Source: Acetobacterium sp965140355 (GTDB taxonomy: Bacteria > Bacillota > Clostridia > Eubacteriales > Eubacteriaceae). From it: DNA of 64,000 bases. The notes below the pieces were generated by a model. It saw only the letters and a program-made list of their open reading frames with translations, ran no database searches and was not told the origin of the DNA. The stretch lies in NCBI GenBank assembly GCA_965140355.1, contig OZ223195.1:372001-436000 (forward strand), given 5' to 3'. The translations under genes and the position numbers were made by a program. This document shows positions 60,339 to 64,000 of the stretch, in pieces; position 1 is the first letter of the stretch; every line of letters starts with the position of its first letter.

Positions 60339-61399
60339 AACAGCCTAAACGGCCTCCTGCCGCAATTTCATTCATTATACTTTTTTTTGCTCTGGGCTGC
60401 TCTTTTGCCGCCGGGTATGGACTTACATTGATAATTTACCACTGGACCGGCACGCCTTCAGAATTTTGGTCTCATATTATTTCAGGCCTCATTGGGATGG
60501 TTTTAATCATAAGTGTGGCATCCATTTCCAGATTAATCGCTAACAAGTATTCAAAAGGTATCCAACAACATCATCTTATGCAAAATGAATTAATAAACGC
60601 AATGACAAGAATCGCCCAAGGAGATTTCGATGTCTTTATTGAGTCCCGGGATGAATACCACCACAACGATATGGTCGCAGGCATCAATAAAATCGCCAAA
60701 GAACTTGGCTCAATGGAACAGCTGCGGCAGGATTTTATTTCCAACGTCTCTCATGAGATCCAATCACCGCTGACTTCCATCAGCGGATTTGCTGCCTTAT
60801 TAAAAAATGATACGCTGACACCCACACAAAAAAATCGCTATTTAGATATCATTGAAACTGAAAGCAAACGATTATCCGCTTTAAGTGATAATCTACTGAA
60901 ACTATCAGCCCTGGAAACTGGCGGCGAACCGTTATCTTTTATCCCCTTCAGGCTCGACAAGCAGTTAGAGGAAGTCGTTCTGATGTTAGAACCACAATGG
61001 AACTCTAAAGATATTGCGATGGAAGTCGATCTGGAAAAATTATCAATCCCTGGTGATGAGGGCCTACTGTCTCAAGTATGGGTCAATCTTCTTCATAATG
61101 CGATCAAATTCACACCGGAAGGTGGCATGATTCACGTTATATTGACGTCCGATCAAACAAAAATGTGCTGTCAAATTATCGATACCGGTATTGGTATCCA
61201 GCCAGAAGATCAAATCCATATCTTTGAGCGCTTTTATAAAGTTGATAAATCCCGCGATCGCGCTCTCGGCGGGAACGGACTCGGACTTTCCCTCGCCAAG
61301 AAAATTATCGAATTGCATCAAGGTCAGATTACTCCGCAAAGCGAAATCAATAAGGGTACCACATTTACAATTACCCTGCCGAAGCTACCTTCTGTTTAA
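60335..61399 (+). CDS. Sensor histidine kinase with HAMP
   Basis: A 354-residue kinase. Two N-terminal membrane helices (ILFFALGCSFAAGYGLTLII and IISGLIGMVLIISVASI) with a short external loop are followed by HAMP, the H box NVSHEIQSPLTSISGF, N box WVNLLHNAIKFTPEGG, and G boxes DTGIGIQPED and GNGLGLSLAKKI. It overlaps the response regulator start-to-stop. Its own stop lies 110 bp before the ABC ATPase gene. Confidence 0.93.
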   Translation: MKQPKRPPAAISFIILFFALGCSFAAGYGLTLIIYHWTGTPSEFWSHIISGLIGMVLIISVASISRLIANKYSKGIQQHHLMQNELINAMTRIAQGDFDVFIESRDEYHHNDMVAGINKIAKELGSMEQLRQDFISNVSHEIQSPLTSISGFAALLKNDTLTPTQKNRYLDIIETESKRLSALSDNLLKLSALETGGEPLSFIPFRLDKQLEEVVLMLEPQWNSKDIAMEVDLEKLSIPGDEGLLSQVWVNLLHNAIKFTPEGGMIHVILTSDQTKMCCQIIDTGIGIQPEDQIHIFERFYKVDKSRDRALGGNGLGLSLAKKIIELHQGQITPQSEINKGTTFTITLPKLPSV

Positions 61400-61461
61400 A
61401 GAACACTAAACTTTTTTTCGTGTTTACACTCAGTTTAAACACCATTTATCTTGCGTTTAAA
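61394..61461 (+). promoter_or_regulatory. GTTTAAA direct repeats upstream of the ABC operon
   Basis: GTTTAAA-like elements at 61394-61400, 61433-61440 and 61455-61461; the last two are spaced 22 bp, two helical turns. They are candidate binding sites for the adjacent OmpR-type regulator. Confidence 0.4.
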
Positions 61462-61509
61462 TTACTTTGTTAAACTAATTTCGAAGTAAATAAACAGGAG
61501 GTTATTTTT

Positions 61510-62448
61510 ATGTCGATGATTCAAGTAGAAAATCTGATAAAACAATATGACAAAGCTAAAACACCAGCTGTTAAAGGGGTCAGTTTTAATGTAAATGAAG
61601 GCGAGTTTTTTGCTTTCCTCGGTCCCAATGGAGCTGGAAAAACCACTACCATTTCGATTCTGACCACCACGTTGGCCAAAACTTCTGGCCTCGTAACGAT
61701 TGCCGGCTATGACATTGAGAAAGAAGCAAAAAAGGTACGGGATAAGGTCGGAATTATCTTCCAAAAACCCAGCCTCGATCTACAACTCTCGGCGGAAGAA
61801 AATATCCGTTTCCATGCTTGTTTGTATGGGATGTATAGTTATCGTCCAGTTTTCGTCTTATGCCTAAGGAGTATAAAGATCGTGTTATGGAACTTGCTGA
61901 GATTGTTGGAATTCGGGATACCATCTTTAAGCCGTCAAAAAGATGTCGGGCGGCATGCAACGCAAACTAGAGATTATCCGCAGCCTCATGCATACCCGGC
62001 CGTTTTGTTTCTTGACGAACCAACACAAGGATTGGATGCGGTCAGCCGTCGAAGTCTATGGGAATACATTAATAATGTCCGTAAAGAATACGGAACAACC
62101 GTATTTTTAACCACACATTATATCGACGAGGCTGAACATGTCGATCAGGTATGCATTATCAATAAAGGACAGATTGCCAGCTGCTGCTCGCCGGAAGAAA
62201 TGAAAAGAAGTCTACTGCGCAAAGAAGTTATTCTGGATGCCGAAGACCAGATGAGCTTAACAAGCGAACTTTCGGAGTTAGGTTTGTTCCACAAAAAAGA
62301 TACACCTATTATCGTTCCTTGTCAGAACAGAACCCCACAGGAAATTATTTCCCAACTTAAAACCAAATTGACAGTATTAGAAATTAAAGAACCATCACTC
62401 GAGGATGCTTATGTAGATTACATTAGCAAGACAGAAGGTGCCGCATGA
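61510..62448 (+). CDS. ABC transporter ATP-binding protein (DrrA-like), internally frameshifted
   Basis: The gene reads as 312 codons without a stop, but the middle is garbled. Walker A FLGPNGAGKTTT and the first 115 residues are normal. Near 61853, 61937 and 61998 single missing bases shift the frame, so the signature (MSGGMQRKLEIIRSLMH) is found only in another frame. After the third indel the normal frame returns at VLFLDEPTQGLDAVSRRS. The three deletions add to three bases, which hides the defect. The C-terminus matches drug-export ATPases. As written, the product would lack the signature helix and be inactive. Its stop overlaps the permease start (ATGA). Confidence 0.8.
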   Translation: MSMIQVENLIKQYDKAKTPAVKGVSFNVNEGEFFAFLGPNGAGKTTTISILTTTLAKTSGLVTIAGYDIEKEAKKVRDKVGIIFQKPSLDLQLSAEENIRFHACLYGMYSYRPVFVLCLRSIKIVLWNLLRLLEFGIPSLSRQKDVGRHATQTRDYPQPHAYPAVLFLDEPTQGLDAVSRRSLWEYINNVRKEYGTTVFLTTHYIDEAEHVDQVCIINKGQIASCCSPEEMKRSLLRKEVILDAEDQMSLTSELSELGLFHKKDTPIIVPCQNRTPQEIISQLKTKLTVLEIKEPSLEDAYVDYISKTEGAA

Positions 62449-63272
62449 ATGAAATTTTATTAACAAATGGAAGACGAAAATCAAGAATCAGACGTGAAAT
62501 CAACGCTGTTATCACGATTGCCCTAAGGGACATCACGCTGGCGCTGCGGTCGCCCAGTACCATTATTATGAGTCTCGCCATGCCACTGATCATGATGGGG
62601 ATGCTTGGGCGGCAGTCTTTCCGAGAATATGACGGGAGGCCTCCATTTCGACTATAATAAATTTATGATGGTCGGGATGATGGTTAATATGCTTTTTATG
62701 GTTTCAACTACCGGAATGACCTCGTTGGTCGAAGACCATACTACGGATTTCACTCAGGAGATGCTGGTTTCTCCGGTCTCACGTTATGCGATCGTGATCG
62801 GTAAAATTTTCGGCTCATCCTTTGGCGCTATTATCAGTATGGCTGGCACTTTAATTGTTGGTCTCATCATGGGAATTACCCTCAATCCCGGACAGCTACT
62901 GATGATTCTAATCCTATCGCCACTGATGTGTCTTTCGGGGGGGGCGTTAGCAATGATCATCATCGGACTTATCAAAAGCAATAAAACCGCCAATATTGCC
63001 GTGATGCTTATCACCATGCCGCAGATGTTTCTTTCCGGCGCGATTATTCCCATTAATAATTCCAGTGGTATTTTGTATATCTTAAGGCCCATGCCATGCC
63101 GATGACATACTGCCTTGATCTCGTTCGCGCGGTAGTTTATGCCGGAACTCCCGAATATGCGAGCGTTGTCTTATTTAATCCGGTAGTAAACTTTATTGCT
63201 ATTGTTGTGTTGACCGTGATTTGTTTGATTATCGGTACCTTTCTTTTTGCCCGCTCAGAAAAAAGCAGGTAA
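62445..63272 (+). pseudogene. ABC-2 type permease, frameshifted
   Basis: A permease of about 275 residues can be reconstructed from three pieces. The start to about 62606 lies in the first frame (ITIALRDITLALRSP). The segment to about 63088 lies in a second frame (VEDHTTDFTQEMLVSPVSRY, typical of DrrB-like permeases, with four helices). The rest to 63272 is back in the first frame (MPMTYCLDLVRAVVYAG, then a last helix). One base appears inserted near 62607 and one missing near 63088. These may be sequencing errors or real decay. Confidence 0.8.
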
Positions 63273-63380
63273 ACAATCGTTGTTGAAACAAGTCAGATAT
63301 CGGTACAAAAAATACGTTGTTTCATTTTAAAACAATCATTCTTTATTGCTGATTTTTGTTTATCCCCACACTTTATTAAA

Positions 63381-63432
63381 AAAAGGCAAGACCCCTTATC
63401 GATTTAATCTTTCGTAACGTGTCTTGCCTTTT
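63381..63432. terminator. Bidirectional terminator of the ABC operon and RelA-like gene
   Basis: A perfect 12-bp stem, AAAAGGCAAGAC/GTCTTGCCTTTT (63381-63392 with 63421-63432), with T-runs on both strands lies between convergent genes. Confidence 0.85.
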
Positions 63433-63468
63433 ATTTTTTTGAAGTCAATGGTCACTGCTTCGCACCCA

Positions 63469-64000
63469 TTAATCAATCAGGTCATTTTGGAATCTTGACA
63501 GATGCTCGTATGGAAGAATCAGTCCTGCCGCGGTAAAGACCGCAGCCATCATTGATCAGAGAATTATCCATGGCTGAAAACATATTTACATCCAGTTTTG
63601 CCAGTTCGAGTTGTTGCAAGATGATTCCCCTTTCATAGGCATCATCAAAATAAATATTTTCGCCTTGAGGAATCACATCTCGTCTGGCTCTTTCACTTTC
63701 CTGTTTTTTTCTCGTAACCTAAATGATTAGCCGGGCCGATTTCGGCAAAATCGTCCATTTCTTTGGTCCGCAGTTGCACTTCTATATAGCAGCGGGCAAT
63801 ATTATCATAAAATGTTATGTGTAGCGAACGATAGCATTCGGTTCTGAATTGGCGATATAATCCTTATAATACGGGCTGACGCTTTCATGTAACAAAGGCG
63901 ATTTTTTCTGTCCTTTTAATGAAGGACAGTTCAGCGGTAAATCCTCGTTCTCGAGAAAATCAAGTAACTGATTAGCAACCTCGTATAAATATTTTATTTC
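63469..64000 (-). pseudogene. RelA/SpoT-domain protein, frameshifted and cut by the window edge
   Basis: Reading the minus strand from the window edge and joining frames gives KDYIANSEPN, then SLHITFYDNIARCYIEVQLR and MDDFAEIGPANHLGYE, then GENIYFDDAYERGIILQQLE and finally LILPYEHLSRFQNDLID with a stop at 63469. The first two segments are the hallmark of the RelA/SpoT (p)ppGpp synthetase domain. Single-base indels near 63833, 63713 (an A7 run) and 63530 break the frame. Whether the intact protein is a small alarmone synthetase or part of a longer Rel cannot be told here. Confidence 0.7.

Noticed and set aside
63482..63676. 64-codon leftward ORF as a separate small gene
   Set aside because: It is one fragment of a frameshifted RelA/SpoT-domain gene, with neighbouring fragments in other frames.

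Overview
The window looks like a chromosomal segment of a strictly anaerobic, low-GC Firmicute (class Clostridia), probably an Acetobacterium-like acetogen. The basis is gene content: a class I hybrid cluster protein, a siroheme sulfite reductase asrABC, the LL-diaminopimelate aminotransferase route to lysine, iron-dependent alcohol dehydrogenases including a close relative of Clostridium kluyveri 4-hydroxybutyrate dehydrogenase, a CIRCE-controlled htpG, FeoAAB, and strong GGAGG ribosome binding sites with sigma-A type promoters. The genus is an inference; there is no rRNA or tRNA gene here to confirm it.

Layout. 1-3008 (minus): the edge of an SDR dehydrogenase, an L-xylulose-kinase-like FGGY kinase behind a leader terminator, a GlpP-family antiterminator and a HAD phosphatase. 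3615-8188 (plus): hcp then asrABC. 8392-13568 (minus): an ABC-F ATPase with a long attenuator-type leader, htpG and malic enzyme. 13867-15072: an IS110 transposase. 15281-18693 (minus): dapL, lysA and a TrmB-like regulator, with the first copy of a 171-bp palindromic repeat. 18906-22777 (minus): a MORN lipoprotein, a beta-CASP nuclease and a DUF815 ATPase. 22972-33077 (minus): three chemoreceptors interrupted by a DDE insertion sequence. 33356-40503: a LiaF/DUF4097 pair, an iron-sulfur flavoprotein, a YczE protein, GGDEF and HD-GYP signalling proteins and an XRE regulator. 40743-50255: two aminotransferase modules with iron ADHs, a permease, and XRE-cupin and PucR regulators. 50489-53166 (plus): feoA-feoA-feoB. 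53310-53936: ribosomal L25. 54131-63272: two two-component systems, each next to an ABC transporter, with the second copy of the 171-bp repeat. 63469-64000 (minus): a frameshifted RelA/SpoT-domain gene.

How the genes may work together. hcp and asrABC suit reductive detoxification of nitrogen oxides and sulfite. gabT plus 4-hydroxybutyrate dehydrogenase would convert 4-aminobutyrate to 4-hydroxybutyrate through succinate semialdehyde. The neighbouring aminotransferase, permease and Fe-ADH look like a parallel module for a related amino acid.

The most interesting material is regulatory. Early terminators sit between promoter and start codon for the kinase, the ABC-F gene and both aminotransferase genes. 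The ABC-F leader encodes a repetitive 19-residue peptide. The permease start overlaps the stop of a 12-codon mini-ORF that carries the only good ribosome binding site. Three chemoreceptors share a C-x7-C-x4-C-G motif in a PAS domain. The last 2.2 kb contains at least eight single-base indels across three genes, so it should be read as either poor sequence or decayed genes.
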